Origin: a virus
IMG/VR virus record: IMGVR_UViG_3300009610_000053
Location: 1 to 40,331 of that record
DNA: 40,331 nt
Direction: 5' to 3' (one strand)
Shown here: piece after piece, positions 21,551-29,163 of the stretch
How the letters are laid out: each line of letters starts with the position of its first letter
Position numbering within the stretch: position 1 is the stretch's first letter
Notes under the pieces: generated by a model
What the model saw: the letters and a program-made list of their open reading frames with translations, nothing else
Told to the model about the DNA's origin: nothing
Database searches by the model: none
Program-made: the position numbers and the translations under genes

Positions 21551-23584
21551 ATGGCCGCTGAAAGAACCGCCCAAAAGGGTAAAGAACCAGAGAAAAATCC
21601 GTGGCCGAAGCGGATACAGGCATGGAACAAGTTTTCGCAGAAATTCCATGATCGCGGAGCGCAGATCGAAACCCGGTATCAAGACGACCGTGAATCGGAA
21701 GCCAGTATGTCCCCTTCGATGATGCAATCAGGGGTCAAGAAGGTCAATCTATTCTACAGCAACACAACGGTCATTAAAGAGAGCTTGTATAACAGTCTCC
21801 CGAAGCCGTCTGTGTCTCGCCTGCATAAAGGCGACTATGAAAACGATGCGGCGCGCGTGGCAGCGTTCATTATGGAACGGGGGCTGTCCTACGAGATTCA
21901 TTGCGCCAAGTATTTTGACCCGGCGGTAAAGGCAGCGATTCTTGACCGGCTAGTTCCCGGTTTAGGCGTTACATGGATTACCTTTGTGCCGCCTGCTGGT
22001 GAAGTCCCCGAGACAATGACCATTGATATCGTTTATTGGAAGGATTTCATTTACGAGCCAAAGCGGGCATGGGAACAGGTCACATGGGCTGGCCGTATCC
22101 TGCATATGTCGAACGAGGAAGCAGAAAAGAAGTGGCCGGGGAAGTCATTTGCAATAGGCCAGAGGGAGAATCCCTCCAATGCGACTATTAGCATTTCCGC
22201 AGAGCTAATTAACGCGGATAAAACTTCCGTCATTCAGATGTGGGATAAGAGCAAGCGCGAAGTGCTGCATTTGACCATGACTGGTGAAGTCCTTGACCGG
22301 GTGAAAGACCCCTATGAGTTGGCTGACTTCTGGCCCTGCCCGAAGCCGCTTATCGCTTCGCCACCGACTGCCAAGTTCCTGCCCTTGCCGGATTACTATA
22401 TCGCGCAAGATCAGTACATGGAAATGGATATTCTGTATGCCCGAATCAACCTCATCATTGAAGCGGTGAAGGTTGCAGGCGTTTATGACTCGGCTACGCC
22501 TGAGCTACAACGCATGTTGGGTGGCACGGAAAACAAGCTCATCCCGGTTGACAACTGGGCCATGTTCGCAGACAAGGGAGGCGTTAAGGGGACTATTGAC
22601 TGGTTCCCGATTGACCAAATTACGTCAGTCCTACAGCAACTTATCGCCACCTATGACTTCATGAAAAACCAGTTGTTTGAAGTCACTGGTATGGCCGATA
22701 TTGTCCGTGGTTCAACCAACCAGTACGAAACGGCTGCGGCGCAACAAATAAAGGCACAGTTCGCTTCGGTAAGAATGAACGCCTATCAGCGGGACGTATC
22801 TTTCTTCGTGCGGGATATGCTCCGAATCATGGGTGAATTGATGGTGCAAATGTACACCGACGAAAAGCTGCAAGCTATTGTCGGAACCATCCCTGAAAAC
22901 GACCAGCCGCATGTGCAAGCTGCAATGGCTATTCTCCGTTCCGATTTCCTGTTGAAATACAACATTGATATCGAAACGGATTCGCTGACCCAAGCCGACT
23001 GGGGTTTGCAGCAGACTCAGCGTATGGAATTCGTATCCACTCTGAGCCAGTTTATACAGGGTGCAATGCCGGTCATTGAGTCCGTCCCGGCTCTTGGCCC
23101 GCTGATGCTGGAAATTATCAAGTTTGCCAGTGTCGGCTTCAAGGGTTCCAGTGAGCTTGAAGGCATGATTGATGTGGCTATTAAAGCAGCGGAAGAAGCA
23201 GCCAATCAACCGGCCCCGCCAAGCCCTGAGCAGCAGAAGATGGAAGCGGAACAGAAACGCGCTGAAACTGAAATGGCTATGGAGCAGCAGCGTGACCAGA
23301 GCAAATTGGCCCTTGAGCAGCAGAAGGCTCAGGCGACTATGGCTTTGGAAGCACAGAAGCAGGCCGCAGAGCTTGAATTCATGGCTAAAAAGAACACGGC
23401 AGAATTGCAGTTCCAAGCGCAGAAGAACGCTGCTGAGTTGCAGTTCCTTCGGGACAAGGCCAATATCGAGTCCACTATTGCCGTGCAAAAAGGCCAGCAG
23501 CAAATCGAACAAGGCGCGGTCATGGCAGCACAGCGGGCCGCAACCGAGGCATCACGGGGCGATGGGATACCGAACAAGGAGTAA
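21551..23584 (+). CDS. Portal protein
   Basis: 677 residues from ATG 21551 with an AGGAG site. The start region (NKFSQKFHDRGAQIETRYQD) and the segment SGVKKVNLFYSNTTVIKESLYNSLPKP are typical of podovirus portals that form the dodecameric head vertex. Residues to about 540 form the body. The last 110 are a long Gln/Ala/Glu/Lys-rich coiled coil (AELQFQAQKNAAELQF repeats), likely the inner barrel or crown. Position directly after the large terminase confirms the call. Confidence 0.9.
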   Translation: MAAERTAQKGKEPEKNPWPKRIQAWNKFSQKFHDRGAQIETRYQDDRESEASMSPSMMQSGVKKVNLFYSNTTVIKESLYNSLPKPSVSRLHKGDYENDAARVAAFIMERGLSYEIHCAKYFDPAVKAAILDRLVPGLGVTWITFVPPAGEVPETMTIDIVYWKDFIYEPKRAWEQVTWAGRILHMSNEEAEKKWPGKSFAIGQRENPSNATISISAELINADKTSVIQMWDKSKREVLHLTMTGEVLDRVKDPYELADFWPCPKPLIASPPTAKFLPLPDYYIAQDQYMEMDILYARINLIIEAVKVAGVYDSATPELQRMLGGTENKLIPVDNWAMFADKGGVKGTIDWFPIDQITSVLQQLIATYDFMKNQLFEVTGMADIVRGSTNQYETAAAQQIKAQFASVRMNAYQRDVSFFVRDMLRIMGELMVQMYTDEKLQAIVGTIPENDQPHVQAAMAILRSDFLLKYNIDIETDSLTQADWGLQQTQRMEFVSTLSQFIQGAMPVIESVPALGPLMLEIIKFASVGFKGSSELEGMIDVAIKAAEEAANQPAPPSPEQQKMEAEQKRAETEMAMEQQRDQSKLALEQQKAQATMALEAQKQAAELEFMAKKNTAELQFQAQKNAAELQFLRDKANIESTIAVQKGQQQIEQGAVMAAQRAATEASRGDGIPNKE

Positions 23585-23588
23585 AGCC

Positions 23589-23789
23589 ATGCCGTATTCA
23601 TCTGGAAAACAAGCGAATTTCATGCAAGCTGTGGCCCATAGCCCCAAGTTTGCAAAAAAGGTCGGAGTCCCTGTGGAAGTAGGCCAGAAGTTTGAAGATC
23701 ATAGGGACTATCAGCGTGACCCGGCTCCGGCCCGTGGCGGCAGAGACATGGGAAAGGCCAGAGCAAAAGAGCTACGGAGGCGGATATGA
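23589..23789 (+). CDS. Small conserved portal-adjacent protein
   Basis: 66 residues. The N-terminal SSGKQANFMQAVAHSPKFAK and the following KVGVPVEVGQKF match a very common small phage family (S-K-x-Q-x-x-F-M-x-A-V-A-x-x-x-x-F-A-K-K-V-G-x-P) found near portal or scaffold genes. Its role is not known to me; a capsid-assembly helper is likely from context. Basic C-terminus. The stop overlaps the next ATG. Confidence 0.8.
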   Translation: MPYSSGKQANFMQAVAHSPKFAKKVGVPVEVGQKFEDHRDYQRDPAPARGGRDMGKARAKELRRRI

Positions 23790-24199
23790 TTTACCCGTAC
23801 TCAGGCTGTTGCAGTCAGCCGCGCGGGTGGGATAGGGTTTGCAGCCTCGCCAACTACGAGGCTGCGCCCGGATATCGCTGCCCCGACTGTGGCGAGCAAC
23901 TTACGCGCATTTTCACCCCCTCACAACTTTTGAATACAAAGCCGTTTGAGTCCTTCGTTTCCCCCGTTGACGGCTCTGTGATTAACAACAAGCGGGAGCT
24001 AGCAGAACACAACCGCCGAAACTCCTGCGTTTCGCTGCATGACGGCTATGACGAAAAAGCATTGCAGAGCTTCACAGAAAGAAAGTGGGGAGTTGAACCA
24101 GATAAAGAAGAACTCAAGAGAGATATGAAAGAGGCTGTAGTAAAGCTGGAACAAGGTTACAAACCCGTCCTTGCCCCCGAAACAGACGATTTGGAGTGA
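23786..24199 (+). CDS. Zinc-ribbon protein of the head module
   Basis: 137 residues. Four N-terminal Cys (Cys8, Cys9, Cys19 and the pair in YRCPDCGEQLTR at 32-35) suggest an FmdB-like zinc ribbon. The second half carries VSPVDGSVINNKRELAEHNRRN, a motif I associate with small phage head-region proteins, followed by a charged helix (DKEELKRDMKEAVVKLEQGY). Placed between portal and scaffold; exact role unknown. Confidence 0.72.
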   Translation: MIYPYSGCCSQPRGWDRVCSLANYEAAPGYRCPDCGEQLTRIFTPSQLLNTKPFESFVSPVDGSVINNKRELAEHNRRNSCVSLHDGYDEKALQSFTERKWGVEPDKEELKRDMKEAVVKLEQGYKPVLAPETDDLE

Positions 24200-24202
24200 T
24201 TT

Positions 24203-25300
24203 ATGAATGATCTACATGACGATGTAAAAGCTGCCTTTGACACTGTGGCGGCTGATGATACCAACCCCGGTTCACAGGTAGGTTCCCCGCCAGCGGAAAC
24301 CTTGCCCCCGGTAGAGGCTACGCCGCCGCCCGGTGAAGCCCCTGCCAAGCCGCGCAGGGCTGACGGGACGTTTGCCAAGGCTGATGAACTGCCCCCGATC
24401 ACGGAGCCTGTCAAGCCCCCGGCAGGCCAGCAGCCTCCCCCGGCAGGCCAGCAGCCTCCGGCATTGGGTACGGAAGCCCCGGTCAAACTTGACCCTTCCA
24501 AGCCGCCGTCTGCATGGACACCGGGAAGCAAGGCTCAGTGGAATACAATTCCCCTGCCGCTTCGGGAAGAAATCATCCGGCGAGAGGAAGCCACGGCAGC
24601 GGGTATCCAGAAGCTCCAGCAGCAGTATGAACCCGCCCAAGCCCTGATGGACGAATTGACCCCCTATGAGGACTATGTTTCTCATATCAAGGTTGACCCG
24701 GTTGAATACCTGCATACAGTTATCCAATCGGAGCAGACCCTTCGACTGGGAAATCCGGCTCAAAAGCTAGGGATTCTGCTGGCTCTTGGCGACCAGTATG
24801 GTGTGCCGATTCGGAGTGCCGTGAATCAGGTACTAGGTGGCAAGCTGAATGAGACACTGGCTGAGTCTCATAGGCGCTTTCAGACTCCACAGGCTTTGCC
24901 CCCGGAAATCGCGCGTGAACTACAAGAGATGCGGCAATGGCGTTCTGGCATGGAGTCACAAGCTGCCAAATCGGAGCTTGATGAATTCGCCAAAGACCAT
25001 CCCCTGCTTCCCCATGTTACGGAGCGCATGGCGCAACTGATCGAATCTGGTGCCGTGGAAACGTATCAGGATGCCTATGATGTAGCTGTGTACCAGAACC
25101 CGCAACTTCGTCAGCAGGCTTTGGCACTACAGAACGGTCAGCGCCAGCAGGGGGGTATCCAGCAGCGTCAGGCTGCGGCGGCCAGTGTTGTCGCCCCCGG
25201 CTCGGCCCCGCTGGAGGCCGGAGGGGACGGCGTAGGCGATACAGACGATGTTCATGAAGCGGTGCGCCGCGCATGGAACGCAAGCGCCGGAAGGGCTTGA
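24203..25300 (+). CDS. Probable scaffolding protein
   Basis: 365 residues. The first 110 are Pro/Ala/Glu-rich and disordered, with the tandem PPAGQQPPPAGQQPP. The central part (about 110-260) is helical and charged (WNTIPLPLREEIIRREEATAAGIQKLQ, then a DELTPYEDYVSHI segment). The C-terminus is Gln/Ala-rich and acidic. Such composition immediately before the major capsid gene is typical of scaffolds that are removed from the prohead. No protease gene is visible nearby. The start has an overlapping GGAG site. Confidence 0.75.
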   Translation: MNDLHDDVKAAFDTVAADDTNPGSQVGSPPAETLPPVEATPPPGEAPAKPRRADGTFAKADELPPITEPVKPPAGQQPPPAGQQPPALGTEAPVKLDPSKPPSAWTPGSKAQWNTIPLPLREEIIRREEATAAGIQKLQQQYEPAQALMDELTPYEDYVSHIKVDPVEYLHTVIQSEQTLRLGNPAQKLGILLALGDQYGVPIRSAVNQVLGGKLNETLAESHRRFQTPQALPPEIARELQEMRQWRSGMESQAAKSELDEFAKDHPLLPHVTERMAQLIESGAVETYQDAYDVAVYQNPQLRQQALALQNGQRQQGGIQQRQAAAASVVAPGSAPLEAGGDGVGDTDDVHEAVRRAWNASAGRA

Positions 25301-25330
25301 CAGCGCCCCAGTGGCGTGTTGGAATGAGGC

Positions 25331-25362
25331 CGGAGCGCCGCCGACACCGCGCGGCGACTCCG
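25331..25362 (+). other. Strong hairpin between scaffold and capsid genes
   Basis: CGGAG-CGCCGC (25331-25341) pairs with GCGGCG-A-CTCCG (25351-25362): 11 base pairs, one bulged A and a 9-base loop. No T run follows. It is probably an mRNA processing or stability element that raises capsid mRNA relative to upstream mRNA. Confidence 0.5.
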
Positions 25363-25419
25363 AAGGGCTGACCCCTGTGAAAAATGTGAATTCAACCATT
25401 TTCTCAGGAGTGAAACGTC

Positions 25420-26379
25420 ATGGCCTTTCCCAATGTCTCGGATATCATCACAACCACAATCGAACACCGCTCGCGGAAGATTGCGGATAACGTGACCAAA
25501 AACAATGCCCTTCTGATGCGGCTTTCGCAGAAGGGAAAAATGCGTACTTTCAGCGGCGGTCGCCTGATCTACGAAGAACTCTCCTTCGCGGAAAATGCCA
25601 ATGCCGGTTGGTACAGTGGATATGACCTGTTGCCGGTAGCCGCGCAGGACGTTCTTTCCGCTGCCCAATTCGATATCAAACAGGCTGCCTGCCCGGTGGT
25701 GGTTAGCGGTCTGGAAATGCTCCAGAATGCCGGCCCGGAACAGATGATTGATTTGATCGCTGCCCGGATTGACGTTGCTGAGTCCACCATGAAGAACCTT
25801 GTGGCCGGTGGTATCTACTCTGATGGTACTGGTTCGGGTGGTAAGGAAATTACCGGCCTGAACGCGGCAGTCCCGTTTGACCCGCTGACCGGCACATACG
25901 GCGGCATTGACCGCGTTACTTGGACGTTCTGGCGCTCCAAGATTCGTAACGTCGCTTCGGCGGCAACCATCCAAGCGGATATGAACGCCCTTTGGGCGCA
26001 GCTTGTTCGTGGCGCTGACCGCCCCGACCTGATTCCGATGGACAACGTGGTTTGGGCTGCTTATCTGGCCTCGTTGCAGGCACAGCAGAGGTTCGCAGGT
26101 ACGGAGGTCGGCAAGCTCGGTTTCCCGACCCTGAAATACATGGATGCAGACGTTGTGCTTGATGGTGGTATCGGCGGCTTCTGCCCTGCCGGTACGGCCT
26201 TCATGCTGAATACGGACTATATCAAGTTCCGTCCACACAGCGCCCGTAACTTCGTGCCGCTTTCACCCAACAAGCGGTACTCGATCAATCAGGATGCGGA
26301 AGTGCAGATTCTTGCATGGGCCGGAAACCTGACCACTTCGGGCGCACAATTCCAGGGTCGTCTGGACGTGAACCCGTAA
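25420..26379 (+). CDS. Major capsid protein
   Basis: 319 residues. ATG 25420 has a CAGGAG site. The N-terminus IITTTIEHRSRKIADNVT and the segment KMRTFSGGRLIYEELSFAE, followed by AACPVVVSGLEM and a helix (PEQMIDLIAARIDVAESTM), match podovirus coat proteins of the HK97 fold as I remember them. No delta domain or prohead protease is visible, consistent with a separate scaffold. The long gap before it, holding a strong hairpin, fits high expression. Confidence 0.88.
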   Translation: MAFPNVSDIITTTIEHRSRKIADNVTKNNALLMRLSQKGKMRTFSGGRLIYEELSFAENANAGWYSGYDLLPVAAQDVLSAAQFDIKQAACPVVVSGLEMLQNAGPEQMIDLIAARIDVAESTMKNLVAGGIYSDGTGSGGKEITGLNAAVPFDPLTGTYGGIDRVTWTFWRSKIRNVASAATIQADMNALWAQLVRGADRPDLIPMDNVVWAAYLASLQAQQRFAGTEVGKLGFPTLKYMDADVVLDGGIGGFCPAGTAFMLNTDYIKFRPHSARNFVPLSPNKRYSINQDAEVQILAWAGNLTTSGAQFQGRLDVNP

Positions 26380-26390
26380 GGAGAAGTACC

Positions 26391-26585
26391 GTGACTTGGC
26401 GCAAAAATGCTAACCCCTCTGAGAACTGCCCGCCCGAGGAAAAACCCATTGTGGAAAATCCTCCGAAGCGCAAGGTATCAAAGAGGGCAAAGGAAGTAAT
26501 CACGGAGCAGCTTATTGACCCGGCAACGGGAGAGCTGTATAAATCAGGCGAGTATCCGTTGGGTAGAAATTTGCCTGTTCCGTAA
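26391..26585 (+). CDS. Small basic head-region protein
   Basis: 64 residues from a GTG at 26391 with an AAGGAG site. Pro/Lys/Glu-rich (SENCPPEEKPIVENPPKRK) with a short helix (RAKEVITEQLI) and the motif DPATGELYKSGEYPLG. No fold recognised. It may be a minor head protein. Confidence 0.62.
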   Translation: MTWRKNANPSENCPPEEKPIVENPPKRKVSKRAKEVITEQLIDPATGELYKSGEYPLGRNLPVP

Positions 26586-26613
26586 CCTTCGGCGGGGTGC
26601 CGGGAAGCTGGTT

Positions 26614-26648
26614 GCTGCCGCCAGTCTAAACAAGGGCAGCATTTTTTC
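26614..26648 (+). terminator. Hairpin followed by T run
   Basis: GCTGCC (26614-26619) pairs with GGCAGC (26635-26640); T26613 with A26641 adds a pair. A 15-base loop and TTTTTT follow. The loop is long, so it is a weak or partial terminator, located just before the ribosome binding site of the gene at 26665. Confidence 0.42.
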
Positions 26649-26664
26649 ATTAGGAGATATCGAA

Positions 26665-27342
26665 ATGCCTGCAACCAATATGGCTGGCCCCCTAGTCGTA
26701 GCGGCCAATCCCACCCTTGGCAAGTTCGTTATGATGAGTGCTTTCAGTGGCCCGAAAGGCTCGCCGTTGGATGCCAAGCGTTTCAACCCAACCACGTTGG
26801 TCAAAGAGAATGACCCGACCAACTATTCCACGGGTGCGCTGAACACCGGAATCGGTATCGGCTGCAACCGGGTTATCAACGTGTCCATCGGTACTGCCCC
26901 GGCTACTGCGGTGCAGTCTATCAAGGACAGGGGCTATACGGATGATGTTATCCCCGGCATGAATTACAACACTCAGGCCGGTGGCGCTGCCTTGCAGACG
27001 GCCCCGGATGCAAGGCTGACCCTGATCGGTGGCGGTCGCAGTAACATTCTACCGGCTCCCGGTAATACTGGCTTTGGAGTGTCAACGCCTGTGCCGTGGA
27101 GTGCCGTGCCGTTGCTAGGGTGGGGCGCGGGCGGTTCGCGTGATGCTGGCGCTGGCCCTGCTTTCACTGGCTTCCCGGTCAAGATGGTTACGGCCACTGG
27201 CGCGGTTGCTGACGGTGCCGCAATCGAAGCCAACTGGCTGAACCGTTCTGGCATCGCAATGGTCGCCACTGAATCGGCCTTCGGTTCTGGCTCTGCTGCC
27301 TCGGTCGCTCCGACCGATGTAGAGGAAGAAGAAGAACCGTGA
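26665..27342 (+). CDS. Probable capsid decoration/cement protein
   Basis: 225 residues from ATG 26665 with a TAGGAG site. Gly-, Ala- and Thr-rich with many short strands (INVSIGTAPATAVQ, GGGRSNILPAPGNTG), no membrane segments, and an acidic tail (DVEEEEEP). Location directly after the major capsid gene and a beta-rich make-up fit an outer decoration or cement protein. No direct homology recalled. A strong terminator lies 16 bases after its stop, so the gene ends a transcription unit. Confidence 0.58.
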   Translation: MPATNMAGPLVVAANPTLGKFVMMSAFSGPKGSPLDAKRFNPTTLVKENDPTNYSTGALNTGIGIGCNRVINVSIGTAPATAVQSIKDRGYTDDVIPGMNYNTQAGGAALQTAPDARLTLIGGGRSNILPAPGNTGFGVSTPVPWSAVPLLGWGAGGSRDAGAGPAFTGFPVKMVTATGAVADGAAIEANWLNRSGIAMVATESAFGSGSAASVAPTDVEEEEEP

Positions 27343-27357
27343 TTGGTGTGGTAAGGG

Positions 27358-27395
27358 CATGGTGCCATAGGTCACAAGCCTAGGCACCATGTTTT
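27358..27395 (+). terminator. Rho-independent terminator after capsid gene cluster
   Basis: CATGGTGCC (27358-27366) pairs perfectly with GGCACCATG (27383-27391); inner TAGG/CCTA adds four pairs with one bulged A around a 7-base loop. TTTT follows at 27392-27395. A 13-bp stem is strong; it would lower expression of all downstream tail genes relative to capsid genes. Confidence 0.72.
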
Positions 27396-27407
27396 AAGGA
27401 GAGTGTC

Positions 27408-27653
27408 ATGAGCAAAACCGCCCTCGTATTATTGCTGGCTTGCGCTACCGCTATCGGTGGCTGCGAGACAGACGGCTCTACGGTTGTTGACATTCGGGTT
27501 TACCGGGACGTTATCGGCAACCTGATTGGTGAGAACCGGAAGTATTGTTTCTATCGTTTCCCGAATGGGCATAGGGAGAAGGTGTACCGTACCTACGGAT
27601 ACCGACACAACGCCTGCCCCCCGACCATCACTCGCAGGATGCGTACATTCTAA
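27408..27653 (+). CDS. Small secreted protein, possibly lipoprotein
   Basis: 81 residues, ATG 27408 with an AAGGAG site. A short signal (MSKTALVLLLACATAIGGC) ends in IGGC, a permissive lipobox with Cys19 as lipid site. The mature part is basic and Tyr/Arg-rich (DVIGNLIGENRKYCFYRFPNG), ending RRMRTF. A lipoprotein next to a small membrane protein could be part of a lysis or superinfection-exclusion pair; neither can be proven from sequence. Confidence 0.62.
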   Translation: MSKTALVLLLACATAIGGCETDGSTVVDIRVYRDVIGNLIGENRKYCFYRFPNGHREKVYRTYGYRHNACPPTITRRMRTF

Positions 27654-27663
27654 GGAAACTGTC

Positions 27664-27807
27664 ATGGATATGCTGCTTTTGATCTTGATGTTTGTCGGCT
27701 TCATCTGCCTGGTACTGGCAGCCTTCAATGTGGCGTTCAGTAGCCGTATCAATCTCGGCTGGCTCGGCGTTGCTTTTTTTGCATTGGTTGTCTTGCTTTC
27801 GCGCTGA
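27664..27807 (+). CDS. Small two-helix membrane protein, holin candidate
   Basis: 47 residues from ATG 27664 with an AAGGAA site. Two hydrophobic segments, 3-25 (MLLLILMFVGFICLVLAAF) and 32-45 (GWLGVAFFALVVLL), are joined by a short SSRIN turn. It lies immediately after a signal-peptide protein, with no endolysin gene in sight. Small class II holins look like this, but many phage membrane proteins do too. Confidence 0.58.
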   Translation: MDMLLLILMFVGFICLVLAAFNVAFSSRINLGWLGVAFFALVVLLSR

Positions 27808-27858
27808 GACAATCATAACTACTTGCGCGAATTCCCGCACCCCTTTCAGGAGTATTTT

Positions 27859-28431
27859 ATGACACATGGACAAGCAGACTTCGACGTTGAGGACTTCGAT
27901 CATCGCAACGCTGGCGATAAAAGCGTGTTCGTCAAGTTCTATATCCGGCCCTTCCAAGACGAAGCCAAATCGGTTGAGGAAGGTCGCCCCATCTTCAAGG
28001 ACAAAGAGTATGTCGAAATCCGTACCCCCGGCAACCAGACGAATATCGTCCAACGTCCGGTCACGGATATGGATAAGCAAAGGTTTCGCGCTGCGTATGC
28101 CGCTTTCAAAGCCGGTGACGCGGAGCAAATCATCGGCACTCCGCTCACGGAAACTCCGTGGATTACGCGCAGCCAAGCCGAGGAACTGGCCTACCTGCGA
28201 ATTCGTACCCTTGAGCAGCTAGCGAATGTGGGGGATGATGTTTGCACCCGTATCCCCGGCCTGTTCAAGCTGAAACAGCGGGCGCAGGCGGCGCTGGAAA
28301 GGGCAGAGAGAACTGCCCCCTTCCTCGCCATGCAGGCAGAGAATGAAGCCATGAAAAATCGCCTTGATACAATGGAAGCTACCATTGCCGATCAAGCTGC
28401 GATTATCAAGAGGCTTGAAAAGAAGGGGTAA
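27859..28431 (+). CDS. Conserved phage structural-module protein
   Basis: 190 residues from ATG 27859 with a CAGGAG site. The pattern VFVKFYIRPF, EGRPIFKDKEYVEIRTPGN, then RPVTDMDKQRFRAAYAAFK and GTPLTETPW, followed by LRIRTLEQLANVGDD, belongs to a family I recall as frequent in phage head-tail regions without a defined function. The C-terminus is a coiled coil (EAMKNRLDTMEATIADQA). It may be a minor virion or assembly protein. Confidence 0.75.
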   Translation: MTHGQADFDVEDFDHRNAGDKSVFVKFYIRPFQDEAKSVEEGRPIFKDKEYVEIRTPGNQTNIVQRPVTDMDKQRFRAAYAAFKAGDAEQIIGTPLTETPWITRSQAEELAYLRIRTLEQLANVGDDVCTRIPGLFKLKQRAQAALERAERTAPFLAMQAENEAMKNRLDTMEATIADQAAIIKRLEKKG

Positions 28432-28434
28432 GTC

Positions 28435-29163
28435 ATGGCCGTTCGGGCATCTGTGCTGACCATCGTAAATCAAGCCCTGCAAGAGATTGGTTTGCCGCAG
28501 GTGGAAACGACTATCTCTCCGTTCGACGATCAGACCGGGTTCCAAACGCTCGGTCTGGTCAACGCTTTGGGAACACAGCTTGTCAAGGGACACGATTGGC
28601 AGTTCCTTGAAAAATCACAGCAGTATATTGGGGATGGGATTGTGTCGGAATTTGACCTTCCCCCGGACTTCGGGCGCATAGTCAATCAGACCCAGTGGAC
28701 TTCAACCAATCGCCGCCCCATGTTTGGCCCCGTGTCTCCGCAGGGCTGGTCATGGGTTAAGAACGGTATTGTATCTGTCGGCGTGTATTACCGCTATCGG
28801 ATACTGGACAACAAGTTCCAAGTGTTTCCCATTCCTGCTCTCGGTGAGAAAATTGACTTTTACTATATCTCCCGCAACTGGGTCTTTGACCCGGATATCG
28901 CGCCTTCGGGGGGATACAAAGACAAGCTCACGAAGGACAATGATGAGCCTGTATTTGACAACTTTCTGATGTGCGCTGGAGTCAAATACAAGCTATGGGC
29001 TGCAAAGGGCATGGAAGCAGCAGAGCTTGGCCGTGAGTTTGAATACATGCTTACTGCCGAGAAAGGGCAGACCCAAGGTGCCCCCGTTATCTCGCTGAAC
29101 CGTCAGTGGGATTATCTCTACATTAGTGGTCAGAACGTACCGGACGGAAGCTGGAATGTTTAA
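28435..29163 (+). CDS. Head-tail adaptor / tail tubular A-like protein
   Basis: 242 residues. The N-terminal helices (VRASVLTIVNQALQEIGL), a central beta part with Trp-rich YYRYRILDNKFQVFPIPA and a helical C-terminus (NFLMCAGVKYKLWAAKGMEAA) match the adaptor class (T7 gp11-like, P22 gp4-like) that binds under the portal. Position after capsid genes and before the hub supports it. Confidence 0.75.
   Translation: MAVRASVLTIVNQALQEIGLPQVETTISPFDDQTGFQTLGLVNALGTQLVKGHDWQFLEKSQQYIGDGIVSEFDLPPDFGRIVNQTQWTSTNRRPMFGPVSPQGWSWVKNGIVSVGVYYRYRILDNKFQVFPIPALGEKIDFYYISRNWVFDPDIAPSGGYKDKLTKDNDEPVFDNFLMCAGVKYKLWAAKGMEAAELGREFEYMLTAEKGQTQGAPVISLNRQWDYLYISGQNVPDGSWNV

Noticed and set aside
22712-23512. 266-codon minus-strand frame opposite the portal
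   Set aside because: It is the complement of the Gln/Glu/Ala coiled coil of the portal, which automatically gives a Leu/Phe/Cys/Ser-rich frame that mimics membrane protein.
25252-26238. 328-codon minus-strand frame opposite the capsid gene
   Set aside because: Antisense to the major capsid protein and lacking any recognisable fold or translation signal.
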